Source: Conchocele bisecta (Eukaryota; Mollusca; Bivalvia; Lucinida; Thyasiridae). Taken from it: a stretch of 64,000 nucleotides of DNA. Every line of letters starts with the position of its first letter. Within the stretch, counting starts at the first letter, position 1. The notes under the pieces were generated by a model that saw only the letters and a list, made by a program, of their open reading frames with translations, did no database searches and was not told where the DNA came from. A program made the position numbers and the translations under genes. The DNA lies in NCBI GenBank assembly GCA_029237695.1, contig JAQRGA010000054.1, positions 1-64,000 of the forward strand, read 5' to 3'. Shown here one piece after another: positions 48,308 to 57,256 of this stretch.

Positions 48308-48859
48308 TTAAATGGGGCGCATCCAATTGCGATTGGTGTTTCGTAACTGTTTTTGGATGAATTGATGGGGTTGTTTTCTCGATAAGGATTGGTGTAATAG
48401 GGGGTATTTCACATACGCACAGGCACCAACAACTGCCAGACCACCACCAACAACCCAACTCCAATTCGTGAATTGGGGTTCAATCGGATTCGTCCAACCT
48501 CGATTGGGTGTTGAGTGTGCTTCCAATTCGTGAATTGGGGGTGTTGTTGTACTCAACACTGTTGAACCTGATTGCTCTGTCTTCAGATGTTTTGCTGTCT
48601 CCGTCCCCGATTGCAACGACTGTTTAGCCTCTCGAAGCTCGGCGAGTATTTTATCTTGTTTAACTTTTAGGGTGGCAGCCGCCGCCCTCCCAGCTGCCTG
48701 CTTTTTTGGGTTTTTATGTCGTGCAAACCCCAACTCCAATCGCGATTGGGTTGGAGGATCAATCGGAGTTGGAAGTGCTGCAATTGGGTTCAACTCCAAT
48801 TGCGATTGGATCGGGTATTGCTGTTCCGTCACTCTCACAGGTGTGTCTTGTGTCATCAT
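48308..48859 (-). CDS. Ala/Lys-rich protein with one membrane segment
   Basis: 183 codons from ATG at 48859. Residues ~50-85 are Ala/Lys-rich and probably helical (KQAAGRAAAATLKVKQDKIL). Residues ~143-160 form a hydrophobic segment (WVVGGGLAVVGACAYV). Several stretches encoded by CCAAT...ATTGG palindromes translate as Asn/Pro/Ile-rich linkers, so those parts may be insertions. It overlaps the preceding gene by ~100 bases. The function is unknown. Confidence 0.55.
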   Translation of the reverse strand: MMTQDTPVRVTEQQYPIQSQLELNPIAALPTPIDPPTQSRLELGFARHKNPKKQAAGRAAAATLKVKQDKILAELREAKQSLQSGTETAKHLKTEQSGSTVLSTTTPPIHELEAHSTPNRGWTNPIEPQFTNWSWVVGGGLAVVGACAYVKYPLLHQSLSRKQPHQFIQKQLRNTNRNWMRPI

Positions 48860-49448
48860 TTATGATATTAATATTAGGGCTTATAGTTCGTGGGCATATA
48901 TGTCCAAATTGACAGTGTTTACCCGTGGTCAACGCGGTTGTCAGCGGAGCTAAGTACATTCCAAACTTGTGATAAATTGAGCAGCAGGCTGTTCTAAGAG
49001 TGTGACCTATAAAAGGGTCAGTCTCTAGATCGTCAATCAATCCCGCGGTGTTTGGTATAGGGAGAAGTATACTAACGGCGGTTGCGTACAAATGAATAGC
49101 CGCCGATCCAAGAGTTTTTGTCATCTCCGCACCTAACCTAGATTCGTATCGCGCATACATTTTATCGATCTCCGCATCTGACATCTTATCCACCTGAAAA
49201 ACTGAGAGACGCCTACCGAGATAATGCTCCGATTGTCCCCCAGCAACCAGCGCAGCTAGCCGCTCTCGTCGCGCCGCATTTTCATTTTCATTCCGAGTCG
49301 TTGCACTCAACCCAATACCAACCGCCGTTGGAGTTGGAGTTGATCCCGATTGCTCTGTCGGAGTTGATGTTTCATTATCTTTCAGGATGTTGGCAGTCGG
49401 AGTTGAGGTTTCTTCCATTAGCTGATCGAGAAGTTTGTCGCAGTTCAT
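48759..49448 (-). CDS. Conserved Polinton protein upstream of the ATPase block
   Basis: I place the start at ATG 49448 (MNCDKLLDQLMEE), because the AT-rich box found upstream of other Polinton genes ends six bases before it; an upstream in-frame ATG at 49589 would add a hydrophobic leader. The region has a Thr/Pro-rich linker, KMSDAEIDKMYARYESRLGA and a GLIDDLETDPFIGHTLR segment. The typical core of the family ends around HCQFG; the last ~35 residues, encoded by repeat-rich DNA, look added. Probably a structural or membrane-associated virion protein. The exact role is unknown. Confidence 0.6.
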   Translation of the reverse strand: MNCDKLLDQLMEETSTPTANILKDNETSTPTEQSGSTPTPTAVGIGLSATTRNENENAARRERLAALVAGGQSEHYLGRRLSVFQVDKMSDAEIDKMYARYESRLGAEMTKTLGSAAIHLYATAVSILLPIPNTAGLIDDLETDPFIGHTLRTACCSIYHKFGMYLAPLTTALTTGKHCQFGHICPRTISPNINIINDDTRHTCESDGTAIPDPIAIGVEPNCSTSNSD

Positions 49449-49579
49449 TATTGCTAATTTTCTTAAAATTAATTTAACTATTCTAACAAGTCTCATCACT
49501 TTAACATATTGCCAAGCGCACCACCCGATACTTATGATCACCATTATGCTCGCAACAAAGCTCGCAGCGGAGCACCAAA

Positions 49580-50215
49580 TTGTTAACATTGTTAACCATT
49601 GTTCAGCATTTGTTCAACATTTGTTAAGGCCCCGTGCAGGCACCGGGGCGGGATCAACTGATCCTGAGAATAGTGCTGCAGTAGCCATTGCTTGTCGTAA
49701 AAGGCGACTAAACTGGCTTAACGATTGGGTTCATACTTTCCGGAACCCACTATACCGGATTTGGCCCTCATGTACATTTTTGGCTTTCTTGTATGTGAGA
49801 GTTGAGTCGGGCTATGCCCCATATATAAAAGTAAGACTAGCGCTAATCCTATTACTTTTAGGGGATGGGATAAATGATGCTGGTGTGGCGAGGGCCTGGC
49901 ACCAGATCAGGTTGTTCTAATTTCAGGACTGAATATATATTTTGATTGTAAATATTGAGTTCTGAAGTTGGGATTTACCCCCCTTGGACAGGTGGATATG
50001 GGACTCGACCCCGTTGACCCGTCTGCGTGTAGACTCCCTGAGGCTTGTACCTCTATGTCAGAAAAGCGGACGTTAAACCCTATTCACTCACTCACTCACT
50101 CAACATTTGTTAAGCATTTGTTCAGCATTTGTTCAGCATTGTTCAGCAATTGCTAAGCATTGTTAAGCATTTACTCGGCAGTTACTAAACGAGCGTTAAG
50201 TAATTGCTAATTAAT
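49580..50215. repeat. GTTCAGCATTTGTTAA-type short repeats
   Basis: Degenerate copies of (G)TTCAGCATTTGTTAA lie at 49585-49627 and 50100-50185, on either side of the retroposon-like insertion. They fill the spacer between the ATPase gene and the next gene. Confidence 0.7.
49628..50100 (+). mobile_element. SINE-like retroposon inserted in the Polinton
   Basis: About 470 bases, starting GCCCCGTGCAGGCACCGGGG and containing TTGTCGTAAAAGGCGACTAA. It ends with ACGTTAAACCCTATTCACTC and a (CACT)n tail. It is flanked by CAACATTTGTTAAG on both sides (49614-49627, 50098-50111), which fits a target duplication, although this sequence resembles the local short repeat. A simple-sequence tail plus target duplication indicates retroposition. 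No clear tRNA boxes. Confidence 0.55.
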
Positions 50216-50226
50216 TATAAAATTAA

Positions 50227-50931
50227 TTAATTGATAACTTCGTAAGCAGTTGGTTGATCAGTCTTTAGCAGAAGCTTGGCGTGCTTAGTTTCCAAAAGCA
50301 TCTGTCGAACCTCCAGGCACTCCTCGCGCGTTGGGATAACGTCATTCTTTCGAAGACAGTCATCGAATGAGTCTCGATCCTTGCAGTGAAAGAGGGCGAC
50401 CCATTTTGTTTGCTCTCGCAGATCCTTGAGGACGGCGTTGTACTTTTGAGTGGATATCCATACGCTTTGCCTAGCATGGCGGCCAGAAAATGCGAGCTCA
50501 GAGAGCATGTCCTTCTTTTTGGTCATCGCCGCCTTGGCCGAGCAATCGTCAATCACGTATAGGGTGGGCTCACCCTGGGATCTTTGGTATAAACCACGCA
50601 GCCAATCGTGAAGCCTATCACCGGGGTCAATAACGTATACGTCAGGGTCGGTCCATATCCACGGGCGCCGCTGATAAGTATCGTTGTGCTGCACAGTGGG
50701 ACACAGGATCACAATGTGACGAAAGGCATCGCGGTAGGAGCCCTCGAGCAAGTCTAGGATGAAAAACGTTTTTCCACATCCTGTCTGCCCACATATTATG
50801 GCAGAGTGGGCATCTCCAATCGTGAATTGGTATTGATTGCTAATTTTCTTAATTTTTTCAAATTTATTAATTAATAAATCGTTAGATGATTTTTTTATTA
50901 AATCAGTAGAGTGCTGAGACGTATCGACCAT
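50227..50931 (-). CDS. Packaging ATPase (A32/FtsK-HerA type)
   Basis: 234 codons from ATG at 50931, intact. Walker A GQTGCGKT (about residue 48), Walker B LYVIDDCS (about residue 123), and a downstream WISTQKYNAVLKDLREQ segment with the arginine-finger style of viral packaging ATPases. The N-terminal ~35 residues are Lys/Asn/Ile-rich and include sequence like the AT-rich intergenic box, so the true start may be internal. It overlaps the major capsid gene end by 29 bases. In Polintons it is thought to drive DNA into capsids. Confidence 0.85.
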   Translation of the reverse strand: MVDTSQHSTDLIKKSSNDLLINKFEKIKKISNQYQFTIGDAHSAIICGQTGCGKTFFILDLLEGSYRDAFRHIVILCPTVQHNDTYQRRPWIWTDPDVYVIDPGDRLHDWLRGLYQRSQGEPTLYVIDDCSAKAAMTKKKDMLSELAFSGRHARQSVWISTQKYNAVLKDLREQTKWVALFHCKDRDSFDDCLRKNDVIPTREECLEVRQMLLETKHAKLLLKTDQPTAYEVIN

Positions 50932-52206
50932 CTTCGATGTTGAGTTGTGCGTCTGTAATTATATATAAGTACACGTTCAATGGCCGATTTCCATCCGCCT
51001 CTTTGGTTATCTGGATCGTCACACCCTCGCTAGCGTTCTCAACTTGGCGTCCACTACCGTGTATTTGGTCATCGTCGCTGGCTCGCATGTCTAGCCATAC
51101 GGCGTATTTGGTATTCAGGAACTCCGCGAGGGAGACGGCCGAGAGCTGCAGGTGTTTGGCAACCGCGGCAACCTCCGGAGAGCGCTTAGAGCCGGCAGCA
51201 AACTGCTTTCTTACTTCGTCCCACTGCTGGTGCGCGCGAAGACCCGCGCTGTAGAGTTGATTGGGGACTCCCTCGATCGTCACCTCTACCTTCGTGATTT
51301 TGGGGTTATAGAATTTGTCGGTTTTTCTAGCACCGAACGCGAACCGAGCATCCTCGAACAACATCAGTATTCCTTTCATCGAGCGGGCGGGTACGTTGAC
51401 ATTAATATTCCACAATGTGTCGCCTTTGTCTTTCGTCATCTTGCGATGGCGAAGAACTCGGTCGTAAAGTATGGCAACGCGCCCGGCGTACTGGGTTCTG
51501 ATCAATCGCGCGAGTTCGAAAATCGTGACCATGTCGTACTCCAGCGAAACATTATCGATCGTATACGTCAATAACATGTCGGTGGCTATGAGAACTCGGC
51601 CGTAGTCGTTGAACGTTAGTTCGTATTCGAGGCGGTCAGCCAAAGCACTCTGATAGTAGGGCATGTGACTCTCCAGCAACTCAAAGTCGAGCGGTTTGTA
51701 GAAACGGTTGCCGTAAGCGCCTGCGACCGCGTTGTCGCTCGCGTTTTTATCTGCCTTGTTACCAGCTCCGATTCTTATTTTGTTTACGTTATTATTTTTG
51801 CTGGTGTCAATACCCTGATAGACAGCGTTTTCGCGCTCTTGCGCTCTTGCGCCGTCTTCCATAGGTCCTGATAACAATGGTAGACGTCACTGTCATCGAT
51901 CGACGTCACCTCATTACCAGAAATCTTTATCATGGTCTTCTTGACTATGGCGCGACCCAGGTTCTGAACGACGGTTCGGTCCTCGTCCGTCGACGTCAGC
52001 GAAATAGTGAAAGCGAGGCGAACAGTCCCCGGCACAATGACGTCGTTAGCTCCGAGGTTGGGGAAGCGGACTAAGAGCTGCTGGTTCTGGTCGATCGTCA
52101 ATGGGTTGTTCGTAATAACGACACTCTGTCTCACGCCTTTTGCCCCGAGGGGCTCACGCAGTCTGCGGTATGGATTGAGTTTGCGACCGTATTGACTCGA
52201 AGACAT
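50903..52206 (-). pseudogene. Candidate major capsid protein (double jelly-roll type), frameshifted
   Basis: ATG at 52206 (MSSSQYGRKLNPYRRLREPL). The first frame covers IDQNQQLLVRFPNLGANDVI, IVKKTMIKISGNEVTSIDDS and DVYHCYQDLWKTAQE. The second (to 50903) covers YGNRFYKPLDFELLESHMPY, DRLEYELTFNDYGRVL, ILYDRVLRHRKM and a C-terminal QLNIEDGRYVSALY. The frames meet at a tandem duplication of eight bases (GCGCTCTT twice at 51833-51848, plus strand), which shifts the frame. About 430-465 residues and beta-rich, as expected for Polinton major capsid proteins. The identification is from general resemblance and genomic position next to the ATPase. Confidence 0.65.
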
Positions 52207-52252
52207 AATTTAGTGAAACTATATTAAACCCGTATGGTTTTGTCTTTAATAC

Positions 52253-52279
52253 ATAATTAATTTTAAGAAAATTATAAAG
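52253..52279 (+). promoter_or_regulatory. AT-rich box upstream of the 52280 gene
   Basis: AATTAATTTTAAGAAAATTA lies immediately before ATG 52280, in the 73-base divergent spacer with the major capsid gene. The same box lies just upstream of the starts at 49448 (minus strand) and 55551. Confidence 0.5.
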
Positions 52280-53279
52280 ATGGCTGATTACGATATTGAC
52301 ATGGATGAAATCGGCAGAGACGATTTCCGCGATGATGATGATGATGATGATAATGACGAAACACCCTTGATACAGCCTCCAGTTCCTATCCAATCGCAAT
52401 CGGGGGAATTAGGTGGCGCTACTACTAGTCAAAGTCGGGAATTACTCGAGGGAGCTGTAGACGACTACTATAACAGTTTAGCAGAAAAAGGTCTGGTCCC
52501 ATCTGTCGGTCGCGACTACTCCAAGTTCAAATTTGATCTGAACGGTAGATTGCGACTAAAAGCAGCATCAAATCTCCCATTAGTCAACACGAGGACCGGT
52601 AAACCCCTAGCACTGAGCACCATTGTAGGAAACCCGGGCGGTGGCCAACTCATAAGGAACGAACTCGGATTCCCAGATTGGAAGAGGGGTAAACCAATTA
52701 TGCCGACCCGCGCTGTAGAGGCCCTACAGTCTACCGACGAAACGATGGCGAAGATGGCCGCCGATGTAGAAACTGTTGAGCTCAGCGAGATGAAAGAGCA
52801 GCTCGTTTGGAGGCTGCCTCGACTAACCGTGAGGCTCTCCGCACCCAAATAAGTCGGATCCGCGAAACAATCGTGAGGGTCCTGCATGAGGAGACGACAC
52901 TCGGTGAGCGTCTTTGTACTCAGGGCATCACGATAGCAAGCATCCTCGCGGCTATCGGCATGACTATATCGACCATAGTTCTAGCTTTCACTGGTGGTGC
53001 GGCGCCACCACCCGCGCCAGCACCCACACCACCACCCGCGCCATCCGGTGGAGCCAAGGAGTGGGTAAAAAAACATCTAAAAGCCCTCGCCAGTCTCCTG
53101 GCTAAATTAGCCGAAAAGGCGGCTGCCGCACTACCTGGACTGATCGGAAGTATCGTTTCTTATCTATATTATCAAAAACGGCCGGATGGCTAGCCAAAAA
53201 TACTTGGGCTCTAATAGTGGCAATCGCCGGTCTCCTACTATTCTTCGCCAGAGAGTTCCTAAAACCAAAGCGTAAATAG
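52280..53279 (+). pseudogene. Conserved Polinton two-TM protein, two frameshifts
   Basis: ATG at 52280. An acidic N-terminus (Asp run from codon ~19), then DYYNSLAEKGLVPSVGRDYS and GNPGGGQLIRNELGFPDW. A frameshift near 52800-52830 leads to EALRTQISRIRETIVRVL and a hydrophobic segment (GITIASILAAIGMTISTIVL), a Pro/Ala-rich linker (PPPAPAPTPPPAPSGG) and AKEWVKKHLKALASLLAKLA. A second shift near 53165 leads to a final hydrophobic segment (TWALIVAIAGLLLFF) and a stop at 53279. About 330 residues in total. I recall this architecture from Polintons; the function is unknown. A membrane-penetration or cement-like role is speculation. Confidence 0.65.
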
Positions 53280-53540
53280 TCCGATCGCCACGAGGGCAAC
53301 GACGAGCGCTAATTTCTCCACCTCGTGTGTTGTGCTTCCAATCTCGATTGGTGTTTCCGCTCCTGTTCCAATTTCAACATTGTTGATGGTTGGATTGGGG
53401 GAACTTGATGGTGCATCCAATTTACGAATTGGGGGTACTGGGTTCAATGGAGTTGAGGGAGGTGTATCAATTTTGTGTTTTGGGGGTTTTATGAAATCAT
53501 TTTCAAATTTATTTGAATTTTCACCTCCGCGCCCGATCAT
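53259..53540 (-). CDS. Small Pro-rich protein with C-terminal membrane anchor
   Basis: ATG at 53540 (MIGRGGENSNKFEND); a GTG at 53573 in the same frame overlaps the stop of the upstream gene. Pro/Thr-rich middle (PPSTPLNPVPPIRKL), partly encoded by CCAAT...ATTGG palindromes, then a hydrophobic tail (LALVVALVAIGLFTLWF). It overlaps the 3' end of the opposing gene by ~20 bases. A tail-anchored protein of unknown role. Confidence 0.45.
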   Translation of the reverse strand: MIGRGGENSNKFENDFIKPPKHKIDTPPSTPLNPVPPIRKLDAPSSSPNPTINNVEIGTGAETPIEIGSTTHEVEKLALVVALVAIGLFTLWF

Positions 53541-53569
53541 GTTGGGGGTGCGCTTGATGATATCCGTGT

Positions 53570-54536
53570 TCACGTTACCGTTGTGGCCGATTTTTGATTG
53601 GCGGTGGCGATTACGATCTGATTATTGTAACCGTCAACCGGGTCGTCTCGTAGTATCATATTGCTCGGCGCCATATAAAGACCTATTCCAAATACATAGT
53701 CTACTGGGGTGCTGGCATTCTGCAAAACGTCTTGATAATTCTGGATCGCCTTCTCCAGGTCCACCCTAGCTGAGATGGCGTCCTCTACAAGTGCTAAGAA
53801 TTGTTTTTGTGCATCAAACGCCGTTCCCGTGCCCAGTATAGAACTGCGAGTTTGCTTCTGTGCGCCGAGGATGGCCCAGACGTACGTGCGAATGGAGTCG
53901 TTGACGCGAGTAACTCCGGCCTGCGTGAACCCTAGACCCGTATCTAATATAAATGTACCCCACGCGTTCTGAACCTTAGCAGCCTGCTGTATGTAATCGA
54001 CGTGGAGCCCTTTCTGAGGTACATTTTTTACTAGAAAACACGCCACAGTGCCGACCTCCAGACACTTCCGGCCCGAAAGTCATAGTCGCGGGGTCAAAAT
54101 TCCCGGCGTTCCGACTGACGATGTGGTCGCCGGAGTGATCGTGTCTAAAATCAGTCTGCGTCCAATTCCCGGACTGACCCCGAATGAGAACGTCTCTGAG
54201 GCCGGTGGTGGTAGGAAATGCTTTCTGTCTCCAGTCCGCGTCTTTTGAAACGTTAAATTCGTTACACAGTCTTTCAAACGCCATACGGTCGTATGTGTTG
54301 GAAATGGGATCCCAGGCGTCGTCTTGAGGTAGTGAAATACCTAGTTCTTTGAGAATCCTCCTAATAGTATAATACGCATGAAAGTTGTAGATACTTCGGA
54401 GCATGACATTCTTGGATGTCAGATGGTCTTTATTATGTGAAACTCCACACCCGGCTGTTGTGCACCATACAGCAAAATTTATTTGGTTCTGCCAAAACTG
54501 CATCGGTGTTGCTTTCCACCCATTTACCGCCTCCAT
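53570..54536 (-). pseudogene. Conserved Polinton protein of unknown function, one frameshift
   Basis: ATG at 54536 (MEAVNGWKATPMQFWQNQIN). The first frame has FAVWCTTAGCGVSHNKDHL, YTIRRILKELGISLPQDDAW and YDRMAFERLCNEF. Near 54035 a frameshift leads to a second frame with GLHVDYIQQAAKVQNAWGTF, RVNDSIRTYVWAILGAQKQT, FDAQKQFLALVEDAISA and YVFGIGLYMAPS, ending at 53570. About 320 residues. I recognise this layout from Polinton gene sets, where it is among the most conserved unassigned proteins; a virion role is likely but unproven. It starts divergently from the minor capsid gene 38 bases away. Confidence 0.65.
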
Positions 54537-54574
54537 CGTGTAATCTTGGGCAGCCTATATTGTTCAAAGATGTT

Positions 54575-55472
54575 ATGGAAATTGGTGGCAAAGCCACTGT
54601 CCGGTCTAACCGTTACGGTTGGGTGTACAAGGCGGTTAACAACGTCTATTTGCGATTATTTACCTCCGACCGCGTACTTTGCATTAGAATTAAAGCTAAA
54701 TGCTTTGGTATCCATTGAAAGATATTATGTTTGCTACTATCACTAATGTTCAAACTTAGAGAGTTGTGAACTTCAAAAATTAATAGACAACTGCTGCGGA
54801 CAATGCCGGGTAGGCCTTAGATCAATCACCTTTACAGTTGGGTGGAAAAACATTGAAACGCTCGAGGTTTTCACATTAGAAGTAGAGGGTGTAAGCCCTG
54901 TGGCTTTCGGAAACTACGCCATAGATGTTCCAGATACCTCAGGATTTCGTAGAACTCCAGATGCTATAGTACCTAAGGGTCTTTGGAGTTTCGGAGATCT
55001 CCAAGCTTTTGTCGCGGCAAAGATTCCTGGTATAGTCACTCTCGCAATCTCGAAAGCCACGGGGCTCACGACATTGACCGTAGAGAGGCGTCTAAGGATC
55101 TCACCGGGGTTGGGCTCACTGTTAGGATTTAAAATAACACACCCTTACAACGATGACGGAGTGTTTGATCCGGGCGAGCACGTAGGCACAACCCCAGTAA
55201 ACTGCGCCGTCACGAAAACTCTCGGGGTGCACCTGGATCGGGTGAACACATCGTACAACATGGTAGACGACACTCCCAGCACATTACTGAAAACCATGCC
55301 CGCCAGCGACTGTTTCTTTGGTGAGACCCTGACCTTAGACTTCCCACACCCTGAGATGAAAGTTTTGGAATCGGGACACATCCACGAGTTGAAGATTTCT
55401 ATTCTTGATGATAAAGGGCGAGAGTTGAAGAACGATTACCCGATTTCGGTCGTCCTAGAAATTTCGAATTAA
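54575..55472 (+). pseudogene. Candidate penton-type minor capsid protein, two frameshifts
   Basis: I place the start at ATG 54575 (MEIGGKATVRSNRYGW). Reading shifts near 54645 to DYLPPTAYFALELKLNALVS and near 54740 to LESCELQKLIDNCCGQCRVG. An open frame then continues through LEVFTLEVEGVSPVAFGNYA, LSFGDL-like sequence and a SLLGFKI segment, ending HELKISILDDKGRELKNDYP and a stop at 55472. About 300 residues, beta-rich, with the LLGF and final strand pattern of single jelly-roll minor capsid proteins. The assignment is inference; the position between capsid-type genes and the fibre-like gene supports it. Confidence 0.5.
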
Positions 55473-55550
55473 TTAATTTTAAGAAAATTATTTAGAAGTA
55501 AACGCATGTTCGTAATTTATATATATATATATATTATCAACATTATTGAA
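55471..55550 (+). promoter_or_regulatory. AT-rich box and TATA-like run upstream of the fibre-like gene
   Basis: AATTAATTTTAAGAAAATTA at 55471-55490 overlaps the stop of the preceding gene. A (TA)n run at 55517-55534 follows, and the ATG is at 55551. Confidence 0.5.
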
Positions 55551-57236
55551 ATGAGTATATACGGACCAGGTAGTTCTTCCGATTGGGTGACAAATTCAAA
55601 GAATTTGGAACCGACAGAAGGGGGATTCATCCCGACAGAGGGCGACTTTTTAACTACCCAAAAAACAAAAGCCTTGATCAATAGAACTCTATCGGCGGCC
55701 ACGGACGATATTCACAGGAGTCTACTATCACAACTTAGAGAATATGCCCTGGCTGTGAATACACAAAGTCGTGAAGAAACGCATACGGAACTAAACAAAC
55801 TAGGTGAAAAAATAAGCGAATTTCGAAAAGAGGCCCGGTTGGGGATTGAGGGAGTCCGAACGGGTGTTGATAAAGTCCGAGAAGACCACCAGGCGGACCT
55901 TACGAAGGCTTACGATGCGTTGCGCTTAAAGGACTCTCTCATCACCGAAACGACACTTACCAAACTAGGAAAACAAATAACCAAATTTCGAAAAGAGGCC
56001 AGGTCGGATATTGATAAAGTCCGAGAAGACCACCAGGTGGCCCTTACGGAGGGTTATGATGCGTTGCGCTTAGAGGACTCTCTCATCAGAGAAGCGGCAC
56101 TTACTGAACTAGACGGGAAAATAACCAAATTTCGAAAAGAGACCCGGTCGGGTATTGATAAAGTCCGAGAAGACCACCAGGTGGACCTTGCGGAGGCTTA
56201 TGATGCGTTGCGCTTAGAGGACTCTCTCAGCAGAGAAGCGACACTTACTGAACTAGACGGGAAAATAGCCGAATTTCTCAAAGAGACCAGGTCGTGGGTT
56301 GAGGGGGTCCGAGAAGACCACAAGGAGGCCATTGCGGAGGCTTATGGGATGTTGCGCTCAGAGGACTCTCTCAACAGAGAAGCGGCACTTACTGAACTAG
56401 ATGAAAAAATAACCGAATTTCGAAAGGAGGCCCGGTTGGGGGTTGAGGGGGTCCGAACGGGTATTGATAAAGTCCGAGAAGACCACAAGGCGGCCCTTGC
56501 AGAGGTTTATGGGGTGTTGCGCTCAGAGGACTCTCATCAGGGAAGCGGCGGTTGCCGAAGTAGACGGAAAAATAACCGAATTTCAAAAAGAGGCCCGGTT
56601 GGGTGTTGAAAAAGCCTTAGAAGGCCACCAGGCGACCATTACGGAGGCTTATGATGCGTTTCGCTTAGAGGACTCTCTCAATAGAGAAGCGGCACTTACC
56701 GAACTAGATGGTAAAATAACCGAAGTTTCCGATAAACTGAAACATGCTCGTAGAGCCGCGACCAAAGCGCTTGAGGAGGCCTCTTATAAGATTCGTACTG
56801 AGGCCCATATCTCTATCGGGGCGGTTGCCTGATTGGTGCAAACAATGAAAACGCAAAAACGTGTCATAACAGTTTGGGCTGAGAAGCGGGGCCCATTGGT
56901 TGAGGGGCTCTATGAATATTCGTTCGGTGCCAAAGCGAGTAATAAATGTGGGGGATACGCCATGACAGCTACAGGTACAGTTCTCCGAATGGCGGTCTGC
57001 TCGGTTAATGCTAGTGGTAAACCTGTGGGCGTGGTCACGATAAATCTTGTAGCAGATGGGGAAGAACGGGGGATGGAGTCACTAAAATCGCTGGAGATAG
57101 TTCGTCGGTGGTTTCGTTCGCCGGTGACGATCTAATTAGACTTTCCGAAGGTAGTGTTATTAACTTTGTTACGAAAATCGCTGACCCAGAGAGTTCTTCC
57201 ACTATTGTCTCATTGTTAATTGAACTTAATTTGTAA
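55551..57236 (+). pseudogene. Fibre-like protein: coiled-coil repeats plus beta-rich C-terminal domain
   Basis: Start at ATG 55551 (MSIYGPGSSSDWVTNS), not the upstream 55506 ATG that would translate a (TA)n run. Residues ~30-95 form a conserved-looking N-terminal anchor (GDFLTTQKTKALINRTLS). Six to seven repeats of ~47 residues follow (56 in two longer units), each like TELDGKITKFRKE...DKVREDHQ...AYDALRLEDSL, strongly helical and charged. A 2-base deletion in the fifth repeat (near 56531) shifts the frame. A TGA at 56830-56832 separates the repeats from a beta-rich domain in the same frame (KRVITVWAEKRGPLVEGLYE), which after a shift near 57075 ends INFVTKIADP and SSTIVSLLIELNL at 57236. The layout resembles trimeric receptor-binding fibres: shaft plus head. 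Function is inferred. Confidence 0.6.
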
Positions 57237-57256
57237 ATACTAATATATTGAAAATC

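Noticed and set aside
54900..55472. GTG at 54900 as start of the minor capsid candidate
   Set aside because: In-frame, protein-like sequence continues upstream (VFTLEVEGVSP), so the start must lie further 5'.
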